A stretch of DNA of 64,000 bases from contig JAUIMM010001030.1 of NCBI GenBank assembly GCA_031769625.1, positions 3,148,001 through 3,212,000 on the forward strand, read 5' to 3'. Of this stretch, positions 32,519 through 44,572 are shown one piece after another; positions within the stretch are counted from its first letter, which is position 1, and every line of letters begins with the position of its first letter. The notes under the pieces were generated by a model, which saw nothing but the letters and a program-made list of their open reading frames with translations, was not told the origin of the DNA and did not search any database. The stretch comes from Taudactylus pleione (lineage: Eukaryota > Chordata > Amphibia > Anura > Myobatrachidae). The position numbers were made by a program, and so were the translations under genes.

Positions 32519-34178
32519 TGTCGAAGCCGGATAATTGGCTGAGACAGGATTGGTTTAAAATTAGATCGAGGTGATGCCATTTTGCGAATGGCAATGAGAT
32601 GCCATTTTGTGACTGGCCGCCCTGCGCCATTTTAGTGAAACTCGCCATTATAAATACATACAGCGATGCTATTATTTAGCGTCGTGCGATTCCCATGCAA
32701 TAAAAAGAAGTTAAAAGTCCTCACCACATAAAAACAGACAGCCACTAATACATATAAAATGATTATCCCTGCAAAACACGTACCATGGTGTACTCCACAA
32801 AACACATAGTCGCACAGCACTAACTAGCATCTTTTCCCAATTCCCCAATACTTACACACTGCACACTTACATAAAAGGTTCCCTAGCATTAAGGTGTAAT
32901 ATTCAAGGTTTATTTTGTAATTATTAATGTTCTGTAATAAAGGTTATTTGATATCTAAGGTTTAGTACATGGTAAGCAGACCATGTTTTGTGTTGTTCTG
33001 ATCCACTGTGTCTCAACAGTTTTCCGGTATCATCGGTGAGAAGATCGCAACATATGTCTGCAAACTATGGACTATAGAGAGTTAAAACATTAAAATGTAC
33101 TCTGTAATGTTAGCAGCTAAGATTAGCATGCAGCGGGGAAAAAGGACACAAAGGGTTGTCGGAGGCTGTTTGTGTCCATTCGAATTGACCTATGAACTAT
33201 CCTGTAACAGAAGTACCTTTAAGATGAACCAATGGCATTATGCCAAACTTGTCTATTGTATTGCCTATCCCTGTAAAGAGTATATATGTGCGCTCTCTGA
33301 ACACAGTCTTGAGTCTTCTTGCTGTGCTGTTGATGGAGGTTTCTAATGCTGATGCCGGTATCTGGGTCCAGAGCGAATGCGTATGTAACAACTGTACCTT
33401 GGGTCTGTATGATTAATTTGCGCTAATTGTCTTTAGATCACAGCGTGTAACCATCTGTTTTAATATTGAATAATAACTTTTTGTGCTTTGGAACCACACT
33501 CAAAGTCTGAAAGCATTTATTTACTGTGCGACTCATTACGCTAAATAGCGACAATTTTAGAAGGTATAGGCCCTCATTCAGAGCCGTACGCTCTGAGCAG
33601 AGCGCACGCTCTGAATGAGGGCCGGCCTCCATGAAAATGGAGCGTCCACCTGGACGCTCGTATTGCTGTGGGTCACCACCCACAGGCTATATGAGCGTGC
33701 ATTTTGATGGCCGCGATGGTCGTGACCATCGCGACCATCGAAACTGCGAGCCGGAGCCTGCGGTTGAGGTTTTCAACCGCAAGCTCCGGAGTGATTTTGG
33801 CTCTATCAGAGCCAAAATCACTCCCACTGACATCACTAGTGATGTCAGTGGGCCGGCTTCTGACGGGAGGCGTTCCTGTGGGAACGCCCCCGTCAGGGAG
33901 GCACGCCCCCGGCACGCCTACCAAAGGGGGCGTGCTGTCAATCAACATCGACAGCACGCCCCCTTTGATCAGACACAACGAGCGAAGGACTTTCCTTCGC
34001 TCGTCGCGTCTGGCGCATGCGCACGACGGAGCTCCCTCCGTCGTGCGCATGCTCAGTCCAGAACATCGACCCACTTGCGAGCGGACAGCCGCTCGCGAGT
34101 GGGTCTGAATCAGGCCCATAGGCAGGATTTTAGAAGGTATAGACAGGATTGCATAGAGGTTTTAATTAGGTATCCATA
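32519..34178 (+). repeat. 3' LTR of the endogenous retrovirus, with MITE inserted
   Basis: The repeat begins TGTCGAAGCC and ends GGTATCCATA, followed by the target duplication GTGC. Removing the 549-bp MITE and one copy of its ATA duplication leaves about 1.1 kb matching the 5' LTR with scattered substitutions. Confidence 0.93.
33569..34117. mobile_element. Hairpin-string MITE, copy 2 (in 3' LTR)
   Basis: Termini GGCCCTCATTCAGAGC and TCTGAATCAGGCCC, flanked by ATA (33566-33568 and 34118-34120). The 5' LTR preserves the empty site (GGTATAGGCAGG), so the boundaries and the 3-bp duplication are certain. Interior hairpins include the 30-bp palindrome at 33823-33852. It is very close in sequence to the copies at 23983 and 48981. 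Confidence 0.96.
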
Positions 34179-34352
34179 GTGCATATCTAGCAATTCCTGA
34201 TGGGATAAAAACTGACCAACTCTGCATTGGTCTGTGTGTGTATGTGATTGTTTCCAAGTCAACTTACTCTACTATGGGCACACCTTGGGCACACTTATGG
34301 AAATAAGCAACAGCTATTAATAATGGGAGATTGAATAACTTTAACTCTGCAG

Positions 34353-34560
34353 GGCCTGATTCAGATCCGAACTTCAATGCCATCGCAGCTGCAACATCTC
34401 ACATCAACATCTCACAGATTGTAATTGTGAAAATATGGCTATTACTCAGCTGCTGCCCAGTGCTTAGAGACACCTGCTGAAAGCATCTCACATTCGCCAC
34501 TGATGCAGGGCCGCATTAGTAATGGGGCTGATGGAGCTACAGCTACAGGCCTACAATCAG
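34353..34560. repeat. Harbinger-like terminal fragment
   Basis: GGGCCTGATTCAGATCCGAAC (first 20 bases from 34353) resembles the left ends of elements at 16780 and 63863. No matching right end is visible before element B begins at 34596, so it may be truncated or interrupted. Confidence 0.5.
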
Positions 34561-34595
34561 AATAGGCCCACAGCCCTCTGATTCGTGTGTCTGCT

Positions 34596-35952
34596 TGTCA
34601 CGACCCTGTCTAGTTGTCACCTTTTTGCCTTGAGACTTACCCCTGTCAGCTGCCCCATGGATCTGTGTGTGTAATTTGCCTGGAGGATTTGCTCTGATTA
34701 TTGCACATGGTTTCTCCTCTGTCTGTGAGCACTGCTAGCCCTGATTGGAATCGCAGGTGTGGTTCTAATTCTCAGAGCTGCAGAGATGAATACTCCCTCT
34801 GCATGTTGTGCCTTCCACCACTCAGAATGCTACTACCAGACCACCTGTCCGTATCCTCCAATTGCTGCCAGACCCATGGTATATATATCCTCTCTTGATA
34901 GCATTCTGGGCCTGAACATCTCGTCTTCCCGTGGTGTATGGTTCATGCTGTTTCTGCATTCAAGTATATCCCTGAAACCCGTTACAGCAACCCCTGGTGC
35001 AATCCAGAAAACCTGTTACAGCTGTACCTGGCAATCCAGTAAATCTGCTGGCAGCAACCCCCGGTGCTTCCAGAAAACCTGCTACAGCTAAACCTGGCAA
35101 TCCAGTAAATCTGCTGACAGCAACCCCTGGTGCATCCCGAAAACCTGCAACAGTAATACCTGCCATCCAGTCGTCCTGTTACAGCAATACCTGGCCTGTG
35201 CTCTGCTGCTAGTCCTACTCCTGGTTGGTCTCTGGCACTCTGTAAACCTGCATCGTGTCACCCTGCCTTGCTTCCTGCTGTGGATCAACTCCTGCTCCTT
35301 TTACCTACCTTCTCCCTCCCTGAACCTAAAATTCCCAAACCTACCCATTCCTTCCTGAAACCTGTTATTCCCAATTATCCAATCCAGCCTGCACCTGAGT
35401 TCCAGCCTTTGTCATAGAAATTCCAGATTACCCTGTTTAGCCCTCGTCTCAGCATTACCTGACTTCCCTTCAGCCATTGTCACATTATTCCAGTCCAGAG
35501 TCAAGTTCCTGTCATATCAGTTCTATCCACGTTGTTCCAGTCCAGAGTCAAGTTCCAAGCTCATCCGTTCAGTACACGTTGTTCCAGTCCAGAGTCAAGT
35601 TCCAAGCTCATTGGTTCAGTCCACGTTGTTCCAGTCCAGAGTCAAATTCCAAGCTCATCAGTTCAGTCCACGTTGTTCCAGTCCAGAGTCAAGTTCCAAG
35701 CTCATCAGTTCAGTCCACGTTGTTCCAGTCCAGAGTCAAGTTCTTAGTTCATCAATTTAATTCAGCAAGTCTTCCTGCCGGTCCCAGTCCGGTCCTCTCC
35801 AGTTCCTGTCATTTATCATCAAAGGCAGTTTTCACTGCTACATAAATCTTGCAATAGAGCTATCTACATCACCTGTGGTTCCAGTCATGCCGGCCTCCGT
35901 TGAAACCCGATCACCACCGGAGACAGGTAACTCACAGACACCAATTGTGACA
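34596..35952 (+). repeat. 5' LTR of element B
   Basis: 1357 bp, nearly identical to 37817-39171. It includes two internal repeat zones: CCTGGTGCATCCAGAAAACC-type units (about 34970-35200) and a 47-bp unit built on GTTCCAGTCCAGAGTCAAGT (about 35480-35750, roughly five copies). Confidence 0.95.
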
Positions 35953-36756
35953 GAATATTCAGGCCCAACGATGGTGGCGGATCAAGCACCTATTAAGGGA
36001 CTAGATGCTTTCCGTAACCTGGTCTCCCGCTTGGATTCACAGGAGGCCTTACAGCATCAAGTGCTACAGCTTTTGAAAATCCTGAATAACCGGCTAGATG
36101 TTACCCAAACCTTACCTGAACCCCTAACTACCTTCCATCAACTGCTGGAACAGCTTCAGGCTCTACTCAGCAAAATTTTTCAGATCATTCCTGAATTTCT
36201 TAGAGCTGCCTCTGTCTCGACTAAAACCGCTGCCTTGGAATCCCTAAGAAACAAGGATTCTTCCGAACCAAGTAATGTTAGACATCGTAGTTACCCATGC
36301 CCCAAGCTCTCTGTGGCTGAACCCCAGCTGCGCAAAGATTTACAGCTCTGCCTCTATTGTGGGAGTTCTGACCACTTCATTAAAGACAGTTTCCTTTGCA
36401 ACTCCAGCAGGGGTTCCAAGTGTCAACGTCTCAGTGCCCGTTCCGGTCCCAGCCCGGATTCTGCCCGTTCCGGTCCCAGCCCGGATTCTGCCCATTGCGG
36501 TCCCAGGCCGGATTCTGCCCATTCCGGTCCCAGCCCGGATTCTGCGCATTCGGGTCCCAGCCCGGATTCTGCCCGTTCCGGTCCCAGCCCGGATTCTGCC
36601 CGTTCCGGTCCCAGCTCGGATTCTGCCCATCCCAGCAGGGGACTCCAGTCAACAGCCCCAGGAGGGGTTTCAAGTCTCATACCCCAGGAGGGGGTCTCAA
36701 GTCTCATACCCCAGGGAGGGGGTCTCAAGTCTCATACCCCAGGGAGGGGGTCTTAA
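35887..36756 (+). CDS. Element B gag-like ORF1 (zinc knuckle altered)
   Basis: The frame is open from 35875, but the codon matching element A's ATG is GTG here, so the first ATG is 35887, still inside the LTR. The product has the same N-terminal helical region, LSVAE segment, knuckle and SGPSPDSAR repeats (about eight) as element A. In the knuckle the first two Cys and the His are kept, but the fourth ligand position is Ser (HFIKDS), so metal binding is probably lost. The frame ends in the second tandem array at 36756; the capsid-like part continues in another frame. It is a structural, RNA-binding protein by analogy. Confidence 0.72.
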   Translation: MPASVETRSPPETGNSQTPIVTEYSGPTMVADQAPIKGLDAFRNLVSRLDSQEALQHQVLQLLKILNNRLDVTQTLPEPLTTFHQLLEQLQALLSKIFQIIPEFLRAASVSTKTAALESLRNKDSSEPSNVRHRSYPCPKLSVAEPQLRKDLQLCLYCGSSDHFIKDSFLCNSSRGSKCQRLSARSGPSPDSARSGPSPDSAHCGPRPDSAHSGPSPDSAHSGPSPDSARSGPSPDSARSGPSSDSAHPSRGLQSTAPGGVSSLIPQEGVSSLIPQGGGLKSHTPGRGS

Positions 36757-36890
36757 GTCTCGTACCCCAGCAAGGGGTCTCAAGTCCCATTCCCCAGAAG
36801 GGGATCTCAAGTCTGGCACCCCAGCAAAGGGTCTCAAGTCTGGCACCCCAGGAGGGGGTCTCAAGTCTCATGCCTCAGGAGGGGGTTTCA
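36435..36890 (+). repeat. Two adjacent 27-bp coding arrays in element B
   Basis: About eight CCGGTCCCAGCCCGGATTCT-type units (36435-36635) are followed by about eight CCCCAGGAGGGGGTCTCAAG-type units (36655-36890), the same two arrays in the same order as element A but shorter. Confidence 0.9.
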
Positions 36891-37700
36891 AGTTCCTGTT
36901 ATAAGGGAGAAGTGTCTTGTACTACAAAATCTGATCATGATTCCTGTTCAGTGTCTCCTGCAAATATCGTTTCAGAAGATGATAATCTCTGTAGCCTGTT
37001 CTCAGCTTTGATTGTTCATGCTACTGTCTCTAACTCCCCAGGACTCCTTCCAGTTCCATCAGTTGGTCCGAATACCGAACATCTGTCAGCTTCTGTTGTT
37101 TTGACTCCTCATAAATCAGAGCATCCTCAAGTCTCTTCCAGCCCTGCACCTGAATGTGCTCCACAGGATTCGTCGGATACTTCACCATGCATTTATTTTG
37201 ATGGGGACTTATCTCAATACTATGCTTTATTGAAACAATTCTTCGGTATGATGAATTCTTCTTTGCCATGTGGAGTCAAGTCATCTAATATGGTAGAGTT
37301 TATTATCTCATCTTTTCAAGGTAATGCTTGGGACTGGGTTGCCCCTATTTTCAACTCCAAAGATCCAATGCTTCAAAATATAAAGACTTTCAGTGAAACT
37401 GTTGTCAAAGAATTTGGTCCTTACCCGGTAAACCAAAATTCTAGCAAAGTTCTCAGTTCCAAAATATTGTCCAAGCACTCTGTTTGTGCTATCAAGAATT
37501 CGTCCTCCACTCCTCTGAAATCTGAATTTGTAACCCAGAACATGACTTGTGCACCCACCCCTTTCTGCTACTGTTCCTCCCAAAATTCTGATCCTGTCCT
37601 TCCCAGCCACATATTTCCACAGGAGTTACCAAAGATTCCTGGTTCGTTGGTTGGCACAAAATGTTCTCGCAGCAAAAAGAAGAATCGGCGAAGGTCTTGA
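36640..37700 (+). CDS. Element B gag-like ORF2 (capsid-like domain and basic tail), open
   Basis: The frame is open from 36396, but its meaningful part starts in the second tandem array near 36640. It continues through a Ser/Pro-rich linker to the capsid-like core (FDGDLSQYYALLKQ and FQGNAWDWVAPIF, about 37197-37350) and ends in a basic KCSRSKKKNRRRS tail. It lacks both stops present in element A. Relative to ORF1 it lies in the -1 frame in B but the +1 frame in A, so the difference comes from repeat indels rather than a conserved frameshift signal. I found no start codon evidence of its own. Confidence 0.7.
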
Positions 37701-37802
37701 ACTATCTCCTTTGTAGACTTTCCACTCCAAGTATCCCAAGAAATTGAGAATTGGGAAGATGTGTGAAGGAAGTTTTTGTTTTGGTGTCCAGAGTCCACCC
37801 AT

Positions 37803-37816
37803 AAAGAGGGGGGTAC
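37803..37816 (+). other. Polypurine tract of element B
   Basis: AAAGAGGGGGG then TAC directly precedes the 3' LTR and is almost identical to the tract of element A. Confidence 0.85.
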
Positions 37817-39171
37817 TGTCACGACACTGTCTAGTTGTCACCTTTTTGCCTTGAGACTTACCCTTGTCAGCAGCCCCATGGATCTGTGTGTGTAATTTGC
37901 CTGGAGGATTTGCTCTGATTATTGCACCTGGTTTCTCCTCTGTCTGTGAGCACTGCTAGCCCTGATTGGAATCGCAGGTGTGGTTCTGATTCTCAGAGCT
38001 GCAGAGATGAATACTCCCTCTGCATGTTGTGCCTTCCACCACTCAGAATGCTACTACCAGACCACCTGTCCGTATCGACCAATTGCTGCCAGACCCATGG
38101 TATATATATCCTCTCCTGATAGCATTCTGGGCCTGAACATCTCATCTTCCCATGGTGTATGGTTCATGCTGTTTCTGCATTCAAGTATATCCCTGAAACC
38201 TGCTACAGCAACCCCTGGTGCAATCCAGAAAACCTGTTACAGCTGTACCTGGCAATCCAGTAAATCTGCTGGCAGCAACCCCCGGTGCTTCCAGAAAGCC
38301 TGCTACAGCTAAACCTGGCAATCCAGTAAATCTGCTGACAGCAACCCCTGGTGCATCCCGAAAACCTGCTACAGTAATACCTGGCATCCAGTCGTCCTGT
38401 TACAGCAATACCTGGCCTGTGCTCTGCTGCTAGTCCTACTCCTGGTTGGTCTCTGGCACTCTGTAAACCTGCATCGTGTCACCCTGCCTTGCTTCCTGCT
38501 GTGGATCAACTCCTGCTCCTTTTACCTACCTTCTCCCTCCCTGAACCTAAAATTCCCAAACCTACCCATTCCTTCCTGAAACCTGTTATTCCCAATTATC
38601 CAATCCAGCCTGCACCTGAGTTCCAGCCTTTGTCATAGAAATTCCAGATTACCCTGTTTAGCCCTCGTCTCAGCATTACCTGACTTCCCTTCAGCCATTG
38701 TCACATTATTCCAGTCCAGAGTCAAGTTCCTGTCATATCAGTTCTATCCACGTTGTTCCAGTCCAGAGTCAAGTTCCAAGCTCATCAGTTCAGTCCACGT
38801 TGTTCCAGTCCAGAGTCAAGTTCCAAGCTCATCAGTTCAGTCCACGTTGTTCCAGTCCAGAGTCAATTCCAAGCTCATCAGTTCAGTCCACGTTGTTCCA
38901 GTCCAGAGTCAAGTTCCAAGCTCATCAGTTCAGTCCACGTTGTTCCATTCCAGAGTCAAGTTCTTAGTTCATCAGTTCAATTCAACAAGTCTTCCTGCCG
39001 GTCCCAGTCCAGTCCCTCCAGTTCCTGTCATTTATCATCAAAGGCAGTTTTCACTGCTACATAAATCTTGCAATAGAGCTATCTACATCACCTGTGGTTC
39101 CAGTCATGCCGGCCTCCATTGAAACCCGATCACCACCTGAGACAGGTAACTCACAGACACCAATTGTGACA
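37817..39171 (+). repeat. 3' LTR of element B
   Basis: 1355 bp, same termini as the 5' LTR, followed by the duplication CTGCT. Few differences from the 5' copy are visible by eye, mostly in the 47-bp repeats. Confidence 0.95.
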
Positions 39172-39176
39172 CTGCT

Positions 39177-39520
39177 GCTGTAAAAAGGAATTTTTTTCTT
39201 TCCTTCTGCAGCAGCGTTAGGGCCGAACAACGCCTCCCCGCCGCGCATTGCCCCCCCCCATCCCGACTGTGACACCCCGGAATGCCGGTGAGCAAACATA
39301 CTGTAAGGGCAGCGCAATGGAGGGCTGGGCTTTTCTAGCCCCCCCAGCACTAGTAACAGTGAATTGGCAGCAGCGGAGCCTATGTGTCACTGCGTGTGAT
39401 GTCACAGGACCCGCCCGCTGCCACCATGAGTTCCATTTTTTTTGGAGGGAAAAATCCGAACTCAACGTGCAAACTCGAACCTATCTGAGCCTGCACATCC
39501 CTAATATCCCTAATATATAT
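39177..39520. repeat. Decayed dispersed repeat
   Basis: The right end (AACCTATCTGAGCCTGCACA then TCCCTA) recurs at 39731-39750 as AATCCGAGCCTGCACATCCC. This suggests two copies of a short element separated by TA-rich sequence. The family is not identified. Confidence 0.45.
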
Positions 39521-39569
39521 ATATTCACACACACACTATATATGTATAAACACTGTGTGTATATGCATG

Positions 39570-39573
39570 TACG

Positions 39574-39608
<35 letters not shown>

Positions 39609-39774
39609 CTGTGTGTATATACAGTCCATGAAAGATGATGCTTGTCCATGAAAGATGACATTTTGGCTCTTTCTGAGACCAGATTTTTGGCGGGAAAAAT
39701 TCCACATTGTGGGAAAATCCAAATTAATCCGAGCCTGCACATCCCTATTATATATATATATATATATATATACC

Positions 39775-39813
<39 letters not shown>

Positions 39814-39815
39814 TG
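39570..39815. repeat. TA microsatellites
   Basis: Two (TA)n tracts (about 39575-39606 and 39749-39806) lie in otherwise AT-rich repeat sequence. Open frames across them encode only Tyr/Ile runs and are artefacts. Confidence 0.9.
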
Positions 39816-40727
39816 TGTGGGTGTGCAATAGGCGATTAATATATCTGGTAATATGATTGAGTTCGTCATCATTACTAGAAATATGAAGCTCAATTACCTT
39901 ATACACTATCCGTGATTTTGCACGCTGCGAGGTCGGGGTGAGACAGTGAGCTTAATTAAAGCACGGGTCACTTATTTTGCAGTCACGGTTCACATACTTT
40001 ATATCAATATTTAATAATATGCCTATTAAGTAATATGCAGATCACATATTTAGTTTTATTTAATATTTATTTAGTATTTATGTTTTCAAGTTCTGCACTT
40101 TTTACTTTGTTCACAGTTAATTATTTGAAAACTAGCAATTTTCAGGTATGTTTCTGTTAAAGCACTTTATTAATAAACCATAGTTTGTGTTTTTATTTAT
40201 TTATTTTTTATAGAACAGTTGTATGCTTCATATAATCAAAAAGAGGAGGGAGATTAAGATGGTTCAATGTAGGTGGGTAGCTATTCTCCATGATGCTAGC
40301 CACACCCCACGACACAGACCACGCCACCACATTACTGGTCACACCCCCATATCAGTAGCCACACCCCCTGCGACAGTACACAATAGCCCCTTCATAGATT
40401 TCAGCTCCAGGTCCATGAGGACCTTAATCTGGCACTGCACTGATCTACAAAACCAGAAACATCAGACGCAGATCCGGCAGCTATCAGCCTTCTGAGTCTA
40501 AGGTGCCGCAGACACAGTGTATCTCCAGACATGCAGAGGGCTCTCCTCCTTCGAGCAATGATGCAGTGGCTAACTTATGCAAACAATGCTTATATGGACA
40601 GACATGACTACTGTTTTCTAACCACCCACCGTTACCTCCCCAAAACGCTGACTACCTATCGCTCACTTTGCAAGTGAATCCTCTTTGTGTGTGTGATCGC
40701 AAAACAATGGCAGTATGGCTTTAATGG

Positions 40728-41259
40728 GGAGGCAATCAGGAAGCCGACTGCCTAAATACCGGCAGCCGGCTTCCCGACTGTCTTATCCCGGCAAGGGTGA
40801 AATACCGGGCATCTAGATGTAGACGCCCGCATTTCCCCGATGCCGGGAGACCGGCGCCCGGCATCACGATCGTAGTGATGGTTAGGTTTAGGGCTCCCGG
40901 GGGGGACTTAGGGTTAGGCACCCACCCGGGAGGGTTAGGGTTAGGCTAGGGGGAGGGAGGGTTAGGGTTAGGCACCCCCGGGGGGGACTTAGGGTTAGGC
41001 ACCCCCCGGGGGACTTAGGTTTACGTAGCGGGGAAGGGGGTGGTTAGGGTTAGGCACTTAGAGGGGGGATTAGGGTTAGGCACTTGGGGGGAAGTTAGGG
41101 TTAGGCACCCCTAAGGAGGGTTAGGGTTAGGGGGGTTAGGTTAGGTTAGTGGATACTTACCTATCCACAATCGGGATTTCCAGCGCTGTCGGGCTTACGC
41201 TGCATCGCACTCTGCTCCTGTCCGGCTGTCGCTGGCGGGAATATTTCATACCAATTCCC
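40728..41259. mobile_element. MITE with TTAGGG-like interior and 8-bp target duplication
   Basis: TTTAATGG is repeated exactly at 40720-40727 and 41260-41267. The GC-rich ends (GGAGGCAATCAGG and ATACCAATTCCC) enclose GGGTTAGGCAC-type units at 40876-41150. The 8-bp duplication suggests hAT-type insertion. Terminal inversion is weak (one base of ambiguity in the boundary). Confidence 0.7.
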
Positions 41260-41314
41260 TTTAATGGATGAGCATTGGCTAACAATCACTCAAACTGCGT
41301 AAATATTGGCATTG

Positions 41315-44300
41315 TGTGCGGATCTGAATCAGGTCCTGTAGTCAGTAATTATTTAGTTCTTTATCAGATGGAACTTTTCTGGCGGAATTTATAGGGTGTC
41401 GTAATCAAAGTAAGTAGATTGTAATTTTTTTGCATGAGTTACTAATACTGTACATACACCAACATCCATTTGCAGAATATTTTAAATCTATTATTTCTAA
41501 CACAAATTCACAGTATTCTGTACATGCATTTTCAGCTCTGAAAATATATAATATTTGCCTTTTTATTATTTCTTTGTTTTAGATATAAACATTTATTTTT
41601 TGGACCTGCTATCTGCTCTTCCTAAATTCTTTATTTTACAGTAGTTGTTATTAAGGGGACATATTTTGACCTTGTGGTAGGTCTGTGTTAATTTAATATA
41701 TATTTTGAACTATTGTAACTGCATTTTTATTTTATTAGATGTTGGCACTCTGTGCGTCGCTGTTTATGTTGTAAACACAACTCATTTTTACTTACTGAAT
41801 ATTTACCAATCTGATCATATTTCCAAGCAGCATAAAAGGAACTTTGACTTGGAGCAACAAAGCAACTTCTATAAGTTGTGAATTATATGCCAAAAATTGA
41901 TTTACACACAAGGGAGCATGTAATAACTCAAGTCACACTGAGGGAAACAGTGAGGGTCATAGAAAGCTGGTAAATTTGAAACTGAAGAGAAAAAAGAATT
42001 ATTGTACATGGTAACTTTTACTGCAGATATTTCACCTTAAGCTCAGACAGAAAAAGAAGACTCTGGGGCTGGTAAAGATTGTACATTAATTCGATGATAA
42101 TGCTCATCTCCGATATCTGAAGATTTGCACATGTGCAGGAGCCGCACTGCGCATGTACAGACCAGGGTCTGCCATGTCACTCGGACTGCCCCAAAATACT
42201 GCAGCATGATTGACATGCAGAGAATTTTGGGGGTGGCGACTGCCAGCATTCCAGAAAACGACATGTGTTTTCTGGGCATATCGAAGCCAGTGGCTGCATC
42301 CTTGGATTCAGCTTCACTGGCTCTGGTAGCATGATTTCTTAGGACATTGTGAGCAACATGAAGCAACATGAAGCTTACTCAGATGTCCGATGGTCACACA
42401 GTTGATCCGATGGCTGTATTTTCAGACACAGCAATGGATAAGTGAAGCAGGCAGTGGCCATCTGTAGATGCTACCTGCGGCTTTTGAATAATGTTGCACA
42501 GCTGCTGGGTGCAAAGATGCAGCGGCTGTGTGAGTAGCGTCCATCTCTTAATCTTCCCCAGTGTACAGTCGTTTTAGAATTTTGCAAACTGTTTAATAGT
42601 TAAAAACCAATAGTGTTATCACAGTCCCATCGGCCTGCAGGAATATTTTGCCTTGGGCCCGAAAATTGGCTGAAGCTGTGTGTATTTATGCCTTTTCTCT
42701 GCAGTTTCATGTGTGGGGCTGGTCTGGGTTGTTTATAAAAAAGATGATGTAAAGTCATCTGCTTCTGTCACTTAGATGAATGGAGGATAATTTTTCAATT
42801 AGGCCACACATGCACAGACAAATGTTGGTGGGATGTGGCCATTCAGCACCCAATGTGGCTGGACTAATTCTGTACCACATTCATGTTAGTGCAGTCAGAA
42901 GATGATAGCATTTGCCTTTTGATCATAATGGTCTTACAAAACTACATCTTCCATTGCCTTGCACACACATACTGTAGATACATCCCCACTGTGCAGTGTA
43001 GAAAAAATAAAAAATGTCCCTTCAAAATCTCACCTATTACAGAAGTTAACAAATATTTTAATGTAAATCATCCATGTGACCTGAAATTTGATAGACCATA
43101 AAAGCCACCCCTACTTCCTTTTGAATGTGTAATTTAGTAAGATAGAACAAAGAAGACTGTATCAATAAAGTTCATTCATATATTGATACAATATACTTCA
43201 ATGTCTTAATCTCTGGACTTTTTCACTTGCCTCTCATAGGCAGTACCCTCATACCCTGTTCTATACTACTGGCACTACCTCTGACACTAGTGTGTCTCTG
43301 TGCCCTGTCTCCCTCTCCCATTCCCCCCAGAGACTCTGACAGAACAGTACAGAATCATTTAATGCTGATTTATTTCCTACTCCATCCCCCTCCTCACTTT
43401 AGGATGTTTGTTTTATATTTAAGCTGCCCTGAAGTCTTGGAGTAGGTCTATTGCAAACTGTAATATGTTGTCTTCCTTGATCTATTCATGTTATCCTTTA
43501 TTTTGAATATTTTTTCACTACTTAAAACAGATAAGCATCTCCATAACATTATGATTCTACCACCATGCTTCACTGTAGGGATAGTGCTCTTTGGATGATG
43601 CATACTGTTAGACTACTGCCAAGCATATATTTCCAAAAAGTTCAAAATTGGAATATGTTTTCTTTTTGTCACCTTACTATTAGAGATGAGTGCGTGGACT
43701 CCAATGTTTTGGCAAAACCACCCTCAAATGTTTTGGTTGTTTTTGGTTTTGGCAAAACCACTCTTAAGTTTTTGGTTCGGTTTGGGATTTGTTTAAAAAT
43801 GTATAAAAATAGTGAAAAAAAAAATTTATTACCAGTTTTGTACCTGCTGTAAACTATTATTAACATCAATAACATTAATTTCCAGTCTATTCCATTCATT
43901 TCCAATCAATTTTGATCTGACTCTATTGTCAAGGATGTTTGGGGGGAGGAACTAGAGTGCGCCATCATTGCTTAGTTTACCAAAAGAGGAATTTTACCTT
44001 CTGCTTTTCAAAACAGGGGCTCAATATTCCTGGATCTTGGCAAGTAGAAACTGAGCTTAAAAAAAACAGCTATTCAAAGCACAGTATGTCAACTGGACCT
44101 TATGCCAAAGATTGTAAAGGGGTAACCCTGTACATACTGCTCTGATTATGAAGTGGGAGCAACATGTATCTAACAGTGCTTATTCAATATAGAAAGCTGC
44201 CTTCTAAGCTTGAATAATAATATTAAATTATTTCTTCCTCCTTCACCACACAAATAGTATCATCAATCTGTTGATAGACATTGGCACATGTATTCCATCA

Positions 44301-44570
44301 AAAGAGTACATTCACATATAATGACAGCTTATTATTAACACTAATAGTAATGATAATTTATGAAAGCACAAATTGTGGACATGGGGTGGAAATTATGTTT
44401 TTTTAATAGTCTTGTTACTTTTTAAACAAGTGCCCTTGATTTAGCAAAGTACACATGCAGTTTGCATTTAAAATTGACAGTGTCTGAAAACTGAAGCAGG
44501 CTAGACAAACTGGACTCAATACAATATGTTTGTCTCTTCAGTTAAACATACCTTGCCATCTCAATATATA
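41315..44570. other. No recognisable gene; scattered repeat ends
   Basis: GATCTGAATCAGGTCC at 41320-41335 is a Harbinger-like right end whose left partner I could not fix. A cluster of GTTTTGGCAAAACCA words (43708-43770) is a small repeat. Everything else is AT-rich spacer with short random frames. Confidence 0.4.
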
Positions 44571-44572
44571 CA

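Larger units (their letters stand above)
21814..34178 (+). mobile_element. Full-length class I endogenous retrovirus (inactivated)
   Basis: Two similar LTRs flank, in order, a proline-type primer site, a long leader, gag, protease, RT/RNase H, integrase, env and a polypurine tract. A 4-bp target duplication GTGC (21810-21813 and 34179-34182) matches the length usual for gammaretroviruses. Gag has a PPPPY late motif and a single zinc knuckle, and gag and pro are in the same frame separated by one UAG, as in gamma/epsilon retroviruses. Every gene carries frameshifts or extra stops, and three DNA transposon insertions (leader, gag, 3' LTR) postdate integration. Assignment to the gamma/epsilon-like group is from these features, not from a tree. 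Confidence 0.95.
34596..39171 (+). mobile_element. Element B: complete gag-only LTR retrotransposon
   Basis: LTRs start TGTCACGAC and end AATTGTGACA. The 5-bp target duplication CTGCT is perfect (34591-34595 and 39172-39176). The interior (35953-37816) is only 1.86 kb and encodes the same kind of rearranged Gag as element A without any pol. LTR lengths of 1357 and 1355 bp and their near-identity indicate a fairly recent insertion. Confidence 0.95.

Noticed and set aside
39481..39893. Tyr/Ile-rich frames near 39.5-39.9 kb
   Set aside because: They are translations of TA microsatellites.
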